Counted from the stretch's first letter, positions 1 to 7,247 are shown. The stretch: 14,198 nucleotides of DNA from Betaproteobacteria bacterium (GCA_018969885.1 JAGWXN010000053.1:1-14198), one strand, 5' to 3'. The notes: generated from the letters alone by a model not told the origin. A program made the numbers and translations.

Positions 1-1
1 G

Positions 2-160
2 ACCCTGAGCAACCTGCACCTGGGCAGCTGGTTGCCAGACGGGGTCGGGCAGGCCTTGCCGCGCCTCTATGCTGATCCCGAGCAGCGCTGCCGCTCGTTT
101 TCAGCGTTCTGGAAGCGGGTGGCGTCAGGGAAACCTGCCCGTGATTCATCCCCCTCGTGA
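2..160 (+). CDS. 3' end of an unrecognised protein gene (partial)
   Basis: Frame 2 is open from the window edge to a TGA at 158-160 and gives 52 residues, beginning TLSNLHLGSWLPDG and ending RDSSPS. Codons end mostly in G or C, as in the genes downstream, so this is probably the real C-terminus of a plus-strand gene that starts before the window. The stretch is soluble-looking, with no membrane segment and a basic end. I do not recognise the family. The stop lies 38 bases before the start of the binding-protein gene, so the two could share a transcript. No terminator hairpin is obvious between them. Confidence 0.5.
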   Translation, partial: TLSNLHLGSWLPDGVGQALPRLYADPEQRCRSFSAFWKRVASGKPARDSSPS

Positions 161-198
161 TAGATTCTGGCCACTCGTTATTAGAAAGGAGACCTCTC

Positions 199-1380
199 AT
201 GCGCTTGAAAATGCTGGCTGCGGCGCTCGCCGCTGCAACCCTGGGTCTGAGCGGCGCGGCGGGCGCTGCCGACAAGGTGAAGGTGGGTCTGGTGAGCACG
301 CTCTCTGGCCCCAATGCTGCCATTGGTAACGACATTCGCGATGCCTTCATGCTGGTCGTCAAGCTCAATGGCGGCAAGCTGGGCGGTCTCCCGGCCGAAG
401 TGCTCATCGCCGATGATCAGTTCAAGCCCGATGTTGGCAAGCAGCTCTTCGAGCGCATGGTCAAGCGCGACAAAGTTGATTTCCTCACTGGCGTCGTGTT
501 TTCCAACATCATGCTGGCGGGTCTGCCCGAAGCCATTGAGGGCAAAACCGTTTACCTGAGCCCCAATGCCGCGCCTTCGCCCATCGCAGGTAAGGAATGC
601 AGCCCGTATTTCTTTGCTGTGTCCTGGCCGAATGACGCCTACCACGAGGCCGCTGGCCAGCACGCCACCAACCAGAATTTCAAGAACGCTTACCTGGTTG
701 CACCCAACTACCAGGCGGGTAAAGACTCGCTCGCGGGTTTCAAGCGCTTCTATAACGGCAAGGTGGTCAACGAGGTCTACACCAAGCTCGGCCAGCTCGA
801 CTACTCAGCCGAACTCGCCGAAATTCGCGCGGCCAAGCCCGACGTGCTCTACGCATTCCTTCCGGGCGGCATGGGCACCAACTTCATCAAGCAGTTCGTG
901 GCGGCGGGTCTGAATAAGCAAACCCGTCTGTTGCTTCCCGGATTTGGTGCCGATCAGGACATCATCCGCGGGGTGGGCGATGCCATGCTGGGCCTTCAGG
1001 ACACGGCCCACTGGGCGATGAACCTCGATAACGCCGCCAATAAGCGCTTCGTGGCTGAGTTCGAGAAAGAGTACAAGCGCCTGCCCACCGGTTACGCAGC
1101 CCAGGCCTATGACACCGCGCTCCTGATTGATGCGGCCATCAAGACCGTGAGCGGCAAGATCGAGGACAAAGACGCGGTGCTGAAAGCCGTCAAGGCAGCG
1201 AAGTTCGAATCGGTGCGTGGTGAGTTCAAGTTCAACACCAACCAGTATCCGATCCAAAACTACTATCTGCGCGAAGTGCAGAAAGATGCACAGGGCCGGT
1301 TGGTCAACAATGTCGTGAGCAACACCCCGGTGATGGTCAACCGCGGTGACGCCTACGTCCAAGACTGCCCCATGAAGTGA
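199..1380 (+). CDS. HAAT-type ABC transporter periplasmic substrate-binding protein (LivK-like)
   Basis: This 393-residue protein is the periplasmic binding component of a branched-chain-amino-acid-type importer. It should capture a small solute and deliver it to the LivH/LivM pore encoded next. Residues 1-23 form a Sec signal peptide (basic MRLK, an alanine/leucine core, AGA before the likely cleavage site). The mature protein opens with VKVGLVSTLSG, the usual first strand of the Peripla_BP_6 fold, and its length is normal. The mature part has only two cysteines, Cys134 and Cys390, which may form a disulfide tying the C-terminus to the body. The ATG at 199 is chosen because AGGAGA (187-192) precedes it at good spacing; in-frame starts upstream would disrupt the signal peptide. 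The ligand is unknown. Many relatives in aromatic-degrading beta-proteobacteria bind aromatic acids rather than amino acids, which would suit the oxygenases nearby, but that is inference. Confidence 0.93.
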   Translation: MRLKMLAAALAAATLGLSGAAGAADKVKVGLVSTLSGPNAAIGNDIRDAFMLVVKLNGGKLGGLPAEVLIADDQFKPDVGKQLFERMVKRDKVDFLTGVVFSNIMLAGLPEAIEGKTVYLSPNAAPSPIAGKECSPYFFAVSWPNDAYHEAAGQHATNQNFKNAYLVAPNYQAGKDSLAGFKRFYNGKVVNEVYTKLGQLDYSAELAEIRAAKPDVLYAFLPGGMGTNFIKQFVAAGLNKQTRLLLPGFGADQDIIRGVGDAMLGLQDTAHWAMNLDNAANKRFVAEFEKEYKRLPTGYAAQAYDTALLIDAAIKTVSGKIEDKDAVLKAVKAAKFESVRGEFKFNTNQYPIQNYYLREVQKDAQGRLVNNVVSNTPVMVNRGDAYVQDCPMK

Positions 1381-1405
1381 TCGCCGGCGCTGCTGGCTGA
1401 TCGCG

Positions 1406-1428
1406 GGCCGCCCCGCCCAGGGGCGGCC
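1406..1428 (+). terminator. Hairpin between binding-protein and permease genes (attenuator-like)
   Basis: A perfect 9-bp inverted repeat, GGCCGCCCC (1406-1414) and GGGGCGGCC (1420-1428), encloses a 5-base loop. It begins 25 bases after the binding-protein stop and ends 9 bases before the permease start. The following bases (GCCTTTC) hold only a short T run, so it probably stops part of the transcription or protects the upstream mRNA end rather than ending the operon. Such elements let the binding protein be made in excess over the membrane parts. It also lies where the permease ribosome site should be, so it may limit permease translation. Confidence 0.65.
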
Positions 1429-1437
1429 GCCTTTCAC

Positions 1438-2355
1438 ATGAGTCTGATCCTTCTAGTCGAACAGGCCCTGAACGGCCTGCAGTTTGGTCTGATGCTGTTC
1501 CTGCTCGCCTCCGGGCTGACGCTGGTCTTCGGCATCATGGACATGATCAATCTCGCGCATGGCGCGCTCTACATGGTGGGGGCGTTCTTCGCCGCGTGGC
1601 TTGCGCCCATCGTCAACTCCTTCTGGCTCGCGATCGTGCTGGCAGTGCCGCTCACCGCGCTGGTGGGCATGTTTCTGGAGGCTACGCTTCTTCGCACGCT
1701 TTACCAGCGGGATCATCTTGCGCAGGTGCTCGCCACCTTTGCGCTCATCCTGATCCTCAATGAAGCGGTGCGGATGATCTGGGGCTCAGACATGTCGCTG
1801 CCCACGCCGCAGGCGCTGTCTGGCCCGGTGGAACTTTTACCCGGTCTCTACTACCCCAGTTACCGGCTGATGATCATCGGCGTGGGTCTGATCATCGCTC
1901 TGCTGCTCTGGTTTCTGGTGACGCGCACGCGTGTGGGCGCGCTGGTGCGGGCGGGGGCCTCGAACCGCGAGATGGCGATGGCGATGGGCGTCAATATTCG
2001 GGCGCTCTTTACCGCGGTCTTTGGCGTAGGCGCCGCACTTTGCGCAGTCGCCGGGGCGCTGCTCGGGCCATTGCTCGCGATTCAGGTCGGCATGGGTGAC
2101 AGCATTCTGATTCTCGCGTTTGTGGTCATCGTGATTGGCGGCATCGGGTCCATTCGTGGCGCCTTCGTGGGCTCGGTGCTGGTGGGGCTTGTTGATACCT
2201 TCGGACGCACCATGCTGCCGCATCTGTTTCGCGAACTGCTGCCGCCGCAGTGGGCTTCGGCAGCGGGACCGGCGGTGGCGTCCATTCTTATTTATGTGCT
2301 GATGGCGGTGGTGCTGTTTGTCCGGCCGCAAGGCCTCTTTGCGGCGCGCGGCTGA
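1438..2355 (+). CDS. HAAT ABC transporter permease, LivH family
   Basis: This 305-residue, very hydrophobic protein is one half of the inner-membrane pore of the importer. The family hallmark GLTLVFGIMDMINLAHGALYM lies near residues 25-45, and about eight membrane segments follow. The cytoplasmic loop GASNREMAMAMGVNI (about 178-192) is the conserved segment that docks on the ATPases. The C-terminal VRPQGLF motif is typical of LivH. The ATG at 1438 sits 57 bases after the binding-protein stop, has no clear Shine-Dalgarno sequence and follows a stable hairpin, which suggests controlled translation. The stop TGA overlaps the next start by one base (TGATG), so translation is probably coupled to LivM. 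Family assignment is firm; the substrate is not visible. Confidence 0.93.
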   Translation: MSLILLVEQALNGLQFGLMLFLLASGLTLVFGIMDMINLAHGALYMVGAFFAAWLAPIVNSFWLAIVLAVPLTALVGMFLEATLLRTLYQRDHLAQVLATFALILILNEAVRMIWGSDMSLPTPQALSGPVELLPGLYYPSYRLMIIGVGLIIALLLWFLVTRTRVGALVRAGASNREMAMAMGVNIRALFTAVFGVGAALCAVAGALLGPLLAIQVGMGDSILILAFVVIVIGGIGSIRGAFVGSVLVGLVDTFGRTMLPHLFRELLPPQWASAAGPAVASILIYVLMAVVLFVRPQGLFAARG

Positions 2356-3329
2356 TGATGCGGTCCGCATTCCCGTCGAACTCGCGAGCGCCGCAGCGGG
2401 GCCGCGCGGCCTTATGGCTCCTGGTGCTGGCCGCGGCGATCGCCCTGCCTTTTGTGTTCCGGTCGCAGGGGCTGGACTTCTACACCAGCATGGTGAGCCG
2501 CATGCTCATCTATGGCCTGGCTGCAGCGAGCCTGAATCTGATCCTGGGTTATGGCGGATTGGTGTCGTTCGGGCACGCAGCCTTTGTGGGTGTCGGTGCC
2601 TACACGGTGGGCATCCTCATTCATGAAGGCGTGCCAAATGGCTGGATCGGCTTTGCTGCGGCCATTCTGGTGTCGGCTTTGTTCGCGCTCGTGATCGGCG
2701 CCATTTCCCTTCGAACCCGCGGCGTCTACTTCATCATGATCACGCTTGCGTTTGCACAGATGATCTATTACCTGGTGAACTCGGTGAAGGCTTACGGCGG
2801 CGATGAAGGGCTCAACATCAAGCGCCGCTCCGATTTTGGATTGGGGATCGATTTTAAGGACGAGGTGGCGTTTTATCTGCTGGTGCTGGCCATTCTGGTG
2901 GTGTGCCTAGTGCTCATTCACCGGCTCATGCACGCGCGCTTCGGGCGCGTGATTCTCGCCATCCGAGACGACGACCTTCGCGCGGAATCCGTGGGCTTTC
3001 CGGTGTATCGCTACAAGCTGATTTTGTTCGTGATCGCGGGGGCCATGGGCGGGCTGGCGGGCGCCTTGATGGTCAACCAGCAAAACTATGTCAGCCCCAA
3101 TCTGCTTCACTGGACGCAGTCGGGTGTGCTCATGATCATGGTTATTCTGGGCGGTGTGGGCACGCTTGCGGGCGGGGTCTGGGGGGCGTTGCTGCTCCTC
3201 ATCCTTGAAGACCTGATCGCCGAATTCACGGTCTACTGGCAGTTCTATGTGGGTTGGGCGCTGCTTGCCGTGGTGCTGTTTGCGCCCAAGGGGCTGGCAG
3301 GCCTGCGCTGGCCGGGGCGGGCGCGCTAA
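2355..3329 (+). CDS. HAAT ABC transporter permease, LivM family
   Basis: This is the second pore subunit, 324 residues, pairing with the LivH protein encoded just before. The LivM hallmark SLNLILGYGGLVSFGHAAFVGVG starts at about residue 58. The ATPase-docking segment with AIRDDDLRAESVGFPVYRYK follows at about 205-222, and the protein ends in the usual FAPKGLAGL. Length is normal. Two adjacent ATGs (2355 and 2358) fit; the first overlaps the LivH stop by one base and is used here. An open frame extends upstream but would run inside livH, so it is rejected. The stop TAA overlaps the next ATG by one base. About eight to ten membrane segments are expected. Confidence 0.93.
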   Translation: MMRSAFPSNSRAPQRGRAALWLLVLAAAIALPFVFRSQGLDFYTSMVSRMLIYGLAAASLNLILGYGGLVSFGHAAFVGVGAYTVGILIHEGVPNGWIGFAAAILVSALFALVIGAISLRTRGVYFIMITLAFAQMIYYLVNSVKAYGGDEGLNIKRRSDFGLGIDFKDEVAFYLLVLAILVVCLVLIHRLMHARFGRVILAIRDDDLRAESVGFPVYRYKLILFVIAGAMGGLAGALMVNQQNYVSPNLLHWTQSGVLMIMVILGGVGTLAGGVWGALLLLILEDLIAEFTVYWQFYVGWALLAVVLFAPKGLAGLRWPGRAR

Positions 3330-4144
3330 TGGCTGATGCCCTCCTTCGCGTGGAGTCACTGGTCAAAAATTTCGGCGCATTGCGCGCTACCGATCATGTG
3401 AGCTTCGATCTGTCGCCTGGCGAAATCCACGCGCTCATTGGCCCGAACGGTGCGGGTAAAACCAGTTTCGTGGCACAGGTCTCGGGGCATCTGAGCCCGG
3501 ATTCGGGCCGGATCGTGTTTGACGGCACCGATCTAACCCAGGCGAGCGTCCATGAACGGGTGGCGAGCGGACTGGCACGCTCGTTTCAGATCACGCGGCT
3601 CTTCAAGTCATTCACGGTTCGCGACAATATCGCGCTGTCGGTCCAGGCGCGCTCGGGCAGCAGCCTGTCGTTCTGGCGGCCGGTGAGCTCGGAAACCGCG
3701 CTCGCGCAGGCAGCCGATTCCGTGCTTGCGCGGCTGGGTCTTGCTGAGCGCGCCGATGCGCTGGCGAGCGAGTTGTCACACGGTGAGCAGCGCGTGCTCG
3801 AGATCGGTCTCGCGCTTGCCACGCGGCCGCGGGTACTGCTGCTCGACGAACCGATGGCAGGTGTGGGCCCCGATGAATCGAAGCGTCTGGTCACACTCAT
3901 CCAGAGTCTGCGCGCCGAGTGCGCCATCCTGCTGGTGGAGCACGACATGGAAGCCGTGTTTCAGTTGGCGGACCGCATCACCGTGCTGGTAAACGGCGCG
4001 GTGATCGCGAGCGGGTCGCCCGAGGCCATTCGGAACGATCCCCAGGTGGTTGCGGCGTATCTGGGTGACGAACTCGATCCTGATGACGACGCGGGCGTGG
4101 CGGCGGCAGTGGGCGCAAGCAACCCGGAGCGCGGGCATGGCTGA
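3329..4144 (+). CDS. HAAT ABC transporter ATPase, LivG family
   Basis: This 271-residue cytoplasmic ATPase energises the LivH/LivM pore together with LivF. The standard ABC parts are present: Walker A GPNGAGKTS at 38-46, signature LSHGEQ at 149-154, Walker B LLLDEP with Asp173 and catalytic Glu174, and the switch His205 in LVEHDME. The LivG-specific insertion with ARSFQITRLFKSFTVRDNI lies between Walker A and the signature. The end carries a short acidic, alanine-rich tail (DELDPDDDAG) of no clear role. The ATG at 3329 overlaps the LivM stop (TAATG). Upstream in-frame codons lie within livM and are not used. The gene overlaps livF by 8 bases, so the two ATPases are probably translated in step. 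Confidence 0.94.
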   Translation: MADALLRVESLVKNFGALRATDHVSFDLSPGEIHALIGPNGAGKTSFVAQVSGHLSPDSGRIVFDGTDLTQASVHERVASGLARSFQITRLFKSFTVRDNIALSVQARSGSSLSFWRPVSSETALAQAADSVLARLGLAERADALASELSHGEQRVLEIGLALATRPRVLLLDEPMAGVGPDESKRLVTLIQSLRAECAILLVEHDMEAVFQLADRITVLVNGAVIASGSPEAIRNDPQVVAAYLGDELDPDDDAGVAAAVGASNPERGHG

Positions 4145-4850
4145 GCCGCTTCTGCAGGTCTCGGGTGCGCGCGCGGCCTACGGCGCGAGTCAGGTGCTGT
4201 TTGGGGTCGACCTGGAAGTTGGCGCGGGTCAGGTGGTGGGCCTTCTCGGTCGAAACGGAATGGGCAAGACCACGCTGATCCGCAGCATCTTGGGTCTTAA
4301 AGCGATGGCAGGCGGAGAGGTAAAGTTTCGCGGTCAGTCGATCAGCGGACAGTCTGCCGACCGCATCGGAAGGCTGGGTATCGGCATCGTGCCCGAGGGC
4401 CGGCAGGTGTTCCCCAACCTGAGCGTCGAGGAGCATCTCACAGCATTCAGCGCAGTCCGAAACGGCACGGCTGATCCCTGGACGCCCGCCAAGGTGTTTG
4501 AATTTTTTCCGCGGCTCGCCGAGCGTCGCAACAACCTCGGTTCGCAGTTGTCGGGGGGTGAGCAGCAGATGCTTGCCATCGGTCGCGCGTTGGTCACCAA
4601 CCCGAGGCTGCTGATTCTCGATGAAGCCACCGAGGGGCTGGCACCGCTCATCCGCGAAGAAATCTGGCGCTGCCTGCGACTCCTTCGCGAAGCGGGCCAG
4701 ACGCTCCTGGTGGTCGACAAGTATGTGAGCCGGCTGGTGGAAATCGCCGACCACCATGTGATCCTGGAAAAAGGACAGGTCGCCTGGCGTGGGACCTCGG
4801 CCGAGTTGGCGGCTGACCGCTCGCTCTGGCACCGGTACCTGGGGGTCTGA
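4137..4850 (+). CDS. HAAT ABC transporter ATPase, LivF family
   Basis: This is the second ATPase of the importer, 237 residues, the usual LivF length. Walker A GRNGMGKTT is at 38-46, signature LSGGEQQMLAIGRAL starts at 138, and Walker B LLILDEATEGLAP holds Asp162 and Glu163; EGLAP is typical of LivF. At the switch-histidine position the protein reads VVDKY, putting Lys195 where LivG has His205. LivF proteins often lack this histidine (Gln is common), so the LivG partner probably supplies the full catalytic site. The ATG at 4137 lies inside the end of livG (ATGGCTGA, 8-base overlap). It closes the first importer operon. The 62 bases after its stop show no strong terminator. Confidence 0.94.
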   Translation: MAEPLLQVSGARAAYGASQVLFGVDLEVGAGQVVGLLGRNGMGKTTLIRSILGLKAMAGGEVKFRGQSISGQSADRIGRLGIGIVPEGRQVFPNLSVEEHLTAFSAVRNGTADPWTPAKVFEFFPRLAERRNNLGSQLSGGEQQMLAIGRALVTNPRLLILDEATEGLAPLIREEIWRCLRLLREAGQTLLVVDKYVSRLVEIADHHVILEKGQVAWRGTSAELAADRSLWHRYLGV

Positions 4851-4912
4851 GCGGCGAGCGTCGCTCAAGCCCGACCCATGTCACATTCCCATCCGATTTT
4901 CGGGCGTTCGCT

Positions 4913-6118
4913 TTGAGCGCTGACGTCCGGCCCCGTCCCGCCGGGCTCATGCCCTATCTGCTCGCGCAGATCGTGTTTGGTTTGCTTGCCATGACGATCT
5001 GTCTGCCCTCGATGCAGGAATGGGGCGAGATTTTTTCCACCAATGCGACACGGGTGCAGCTCACCTTCAGTGCCTATGTCATTGCTTACGGCGTATCGCA
5101 GGTCATCTATGGCCCGCTATCCGATCGCTATGGACGTCGCCCGGTGGTACTGGGCGGGCTGGGGATTGCGCTGACGGGTTCGCTTGGCGCCGTGTTGGCG
5201 CCGGGTATCGATGAGCTGATCCTCGCGCGGGCAGTCCAGGGGCTGGGCGCCGGCGCGACCATGGTGGTGGGCCGGTCGCTCGTGCAGGATTTTTTCTCGG
5301 GTCCTGAGCGCACGCGCGTGATGGCCTTCATCGGCATGACCATGGGCGTATGCCCGCCGCTTGCAACATTGATTGGCGGCCAGCTTCATGTGCGCCTGGG
5401 CTGGCAGGCCAACCCCGCGCTGGTGTTCGTGCTGGGTGTGATGCTGTTTTTCCTCGCCATGCGGATGCTGCCTTCGGGTGGCGGTAACGCCGCGGGTGAC
5501 GCTCATTGGGTGGTGGGCATGATGCGCGCCTATCGGGCGCTGGCGCGCTTGCGTGTGTATCTGCTGCACGTCGCGATTCTGGGGGCATCGACCGGCGCGT
5601 TCTACACCTACCTCGCTGCTGCCCCGCTGGTGCTGCGCGGCTACGGCGTGGGCCCCGACGGCGTGGGCTTTCATGTCATGACGGCCACGCTCTCGTATGT
5701 GGTGGGTAATTTCATGACCAGTCGCCTGATTCGCCGGCTGGGCGATCAGCGTCTGATGATGACCGGCCAGGCGATCACGCTGGTTGCCGTCATTCTCATG
5801 GTGGCGCTTGCGGGGTGGCCGTCTGCGCTCGCTTTCTCGGGGCCCGCGCTGGTGCTCGGTGTCGGGCACGGACTGCTGATGCCGCCCACGCTATCGGGCA
5901 CAGTGGGTGCGGCGCCTGCGCTGGCGGGTGCAGCCGCTGCCGCAGCGGGTCTGATCCAGCAGCTGAGCGGCGCGTTCGGCGGCTATTCGGTGGGTTGGGT
6001 GTCAACCGAGGGCAGCCTGCATGTGGCGTTACTTCTCACCGGTTTCACCCTGGTGGGGATTGCCGGGCAGTGGGGGATCATGCGCGCGAACAGGCGGGGC
6101 GGGGCAGTGGGAGGCTAG
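4913..6118 (+). CDS. MFS drug/metabolite exporter, Bcr/CflA type
   Basis: This major-facilitator protein (401 residues from the TTG at 4913) is probably a proton-driven exporter in the inner membrane. It shows about twelve hydrophobic segments. The loop 2-3 motif YGPLSDRYGRRPVVLGGL (about 66-83) is typical of the Bcr/CflA (12-segment drug:H+ antiporter) group, and RAVQGLGAGATMVVGRSLVQD (about 107-127) matches the fourth-fifth segment motif. The start is uncertain: TTG 4913 has no clear ribosome site, and ATG 4949 (389 residues) still leaves the first segment intact. Placed after the importer operon and convergent with the LysR gene, it may export a toxic substrate or intermediate, but the substrate cannot be read from sequence. 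Its TAG stop shares a CTAG with the opposite-strand remnant at 6115. Confidence 0.87.
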   Translation: MSADVRPRPAGLMPYLLAQIVFGLLAMTICLPSMQEWGEIFSTNATRVQLTFSAYVIAYGVSQVIYGPLSDRYGRRPVVLGGLGIALTGSLGAVLAPGIDELILARAVQGLGAGATMVVGRSLVQDFFSGPERTRVMAFIGMTMGVCPPLATLIGGQLHVRLGWQANPALVFVLGVMLFFLAMRMLPSGGGNAAGDAHWVVGMMRAYRALARLRVYLLHVAILGASTGAFYTYLAAAPLVLRGYGVGPDGVGFHVMTATLSYVVGNFMTSRLIRRLGDQRLMMTGQAITLVAVILMVALAGWPSALAFSGPALVLGVGHGLLMPPTLSGTVGAAPALAGAAAAAAGLIQQLSGAFGGYSVGWVSTEGSLHVALLLTGFTLVGIAGQWGIMRANRRGGAVGG

Positions 6119-6252
6119 CGGGCCGCCCAATTCTGAAGCTTGAGCATGGGCACCCGCTCAAATTTACGAGTGTTGTTGCTGACCAGCGTGAGCTTTAGCG
6201 CGAGTGCATGCGCTGCAATCCAGAGAGCGTTGTTGCCGATTGGGGTGCCGCC
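6115..6252 (-). pseudogene. vapC: vapC toxin (PIN domain) C-terminal remnant
   Basis: Between an in-frame TGA (6253-6255) and a TAG (6115-6117) the minus strand encodes 45 residues that match the C-terminal third of VapC/PIN-domain ribonuclease toxins. The pieces in order are GGTPIG, LWIAAHALALKLTLVSNN, TRKFERVP and LKLQNW. Relatives typically read IG-x-x-D-LWIAAHA; here the position of that conserved metal-binding acidic residue is Ala (IGNNALWIAA). The toxin's N-terminal two thirds and any antitoxin gene are gone. Upstream sequence belongs to the LysR gene in another frame. It cannot be active. It marks a former toxin-antitoxin locus cut by a rearrangement. The family match is by pattern, without a database search, but several consecutive family motifs agree. 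Confidence 0.8.
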
Positions 6253-7154
6253 TCAAACTGCTGCTGCGCCACCTCGCGAAGCGCCTCCACCAGCCGCATG
6301 GCCGCTGGACTCACCGACCCGCGCCGGCGCCGTGTGATGCCCACGATTCGCGTCCAGTCGGTGCCCTGCACATTGAGCGGGACCAGCTGGCGCGCCTGCA
6401 CCTCCCACCAGATCAGCTCGCGCGGGATGAAGGTGAGCGCATCGCTTTGCATCACCAGCGCCTTCATCAGCACGGTGGAGGTGGTTTCGGTCTGCGCTTG
6501 GGGCGGCTCGAGCCCGTGCCGGGTGAAAAAATCGTCGAAGGCCAGCCGTTCAAGCTCGCGCTGTCGGGGCAGGATCCAGCGCTCGCGGGCAAGCAGCGCG
6601 GGCGCGATCGCGCGCTGACGCGCAAGCGGGTGGCCGGCGCGCGCCACCACCACGCCGGTTTCGGTGAAGAGCGCCTCATGCGTGAGCGCAGCGTCGGTGG
6701 CGCGTGCGGGTACCGATGACAGCGCGAAGTCGACCTCCCCCTGCTTCACCCAGGGCATGAGCGACTCATTGAGTCCGTACAGCACGGTGACCCGAAGCTC
6801 GGGATGCGAATTGGCGAGTTGCAGCAGCGCCTGCGGCAGCAGGCGGTTGGCTTCGGTGGGGCCACAGCCCACCAGTACATGGCCACTGCGTGAGCCCTTG
6901 AGGGCTTCAATCGCGCCAGTGGCGTTGCGAAGCTCGGCCTCGACCACCTGCCCGTGCTGCAGCAGCGCTTCGCCGGCGGGCGTGGGCGCGACGCCGAATC
7001 GGCCACGATCGAGAAGCCGTACATCGAGCGTTCGCTCGAGTGCCTTGATGCTCTTCGAGAGCGCCGGCTGGGATACGCCTAGCTCGGCGGCGGCTTCGGT
7101 GAGATTGCCGTGGCGGACCGCAGCAAGGAACATCTGAACTTTTCGATAATCCAT
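6195..7154 (-). CDS. LysR-family transcriptional regulator
   Basis: This 319-residue LTTR probably controls the divergent Rieske oxygenase genes. The N-terminal winged helix-turn-helix is clear at about residues 4-60, with NLTEAAAELGVSQPALSKSIKALE as the helices, followed by a linker helix. The effector-binding domain starts near residue 90 (SGHVLVGCGPTEANRLLPQALL). The ATG at 7154 gives the usual LTTR N-terminus (MDYRKVQMFLAAV). The last 18 or so residues (after about VAQQQFE) are unlike an LTTR end. They are encoded by the vapC remnant read in a different frame, so the original stop was probably lost and the protein runs on to TGA 6195-6197. The inducer is unknown; neighbours suggest an aromatic acid. 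Family certain, target inferred from divergence. Confidence 0.93.
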   Translation of the reverse strand: MDYRKVQMFLAAVRHGNLTEAAAELGVSQPALSKSIKALERTLDVRLLDRGRFGVAPTPAGEALLQHGQVVEAELRNATGAIEALKGSRSGHVLVGCGPTEANRLLPQALLQLANSHPELRVTVLYGLNESLMPWVKQGEVDFALSSVPARATDAALTHEALFTETGVVVARAGHPLARQRAIAPALLARERWILPRQRELERLAFDDFFTRHGLEPPQAQTETTSTVLMKALVMQSDALTFIPRELIWWEVQARQLVPLNVQGTDWTRIVGITRRRRGSVSPAAMRLVEALREVAQQQFEAAPQSATTLSGLQRMHSR

Positions 7155-7169
7155 AACCTATAGTAATGG
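7151..7169. promoter_or_regulatory. Candidate LysR operator (T-N11-A type)
   Basis: CCATAAC (7151-7157) and GTAATGG (7163-7169) form an inverted repeat with one mismatch around a 5-base centre. It contains T7154-N11-A7166, the LysR-type motif. It overlaps the LysR start codon, which would suit autorepression. A poor -10-like TGCTAA at 7208-7213 would put a start near 7220, and then the repeat centre lies about 60 bases upstream, the usual place for an LTTR recognition site of an activated divergent gene. No good -35 is visible, as expected for an activator-dependent promoter. Confidence 0.45.
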
Positions 7170-7247
7170 AAATGGCATGGATGGTTGTTGGTTGGGGGAA
7201 AGTGCTTTGCTAAGGTGATGCGTTTCCGAATCCAGCCGGAGTGCCGC

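Noticed and set aside
157..198. Earlier in-frame ATG for the binding protein
   Set aside because: It adds 14 residues before the signal peptide, overlaps the previous gene's stop, and the AGGAGA at 187-192 serves the ATG at 199.
3978..4868. Long minus-strand ORF of 296 codons opposite livG and livF
   Set aside because: The plus strand carries intact ABC motifs through this stretch. The minus frame reads as a His/Arg/Pro-rich shadow with no recognisable domain.
4869..4905. GCCCGA/TCGGGC inverted repeat between livF and the MFS gene as a terminator
   Set aside because: The 25-base loop and lack of a T-run make a functional hairpin doubtful.
4878..4916. Twelve-codon ORF whose TGA overlaps the TTG start of the MFS gene, as a leader peptide
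   Set aside because: There is no ribosome site before its ATG and no regulatory codon run. A short ORF like this is expected by chance.
5117..5869. Minus-strand ORF of 250 codons opposite the MFS gene
   Set aside because: It has shadow composition (His, Arg, Gln) with no domain, and the plus-strand MFS motifs are intact.
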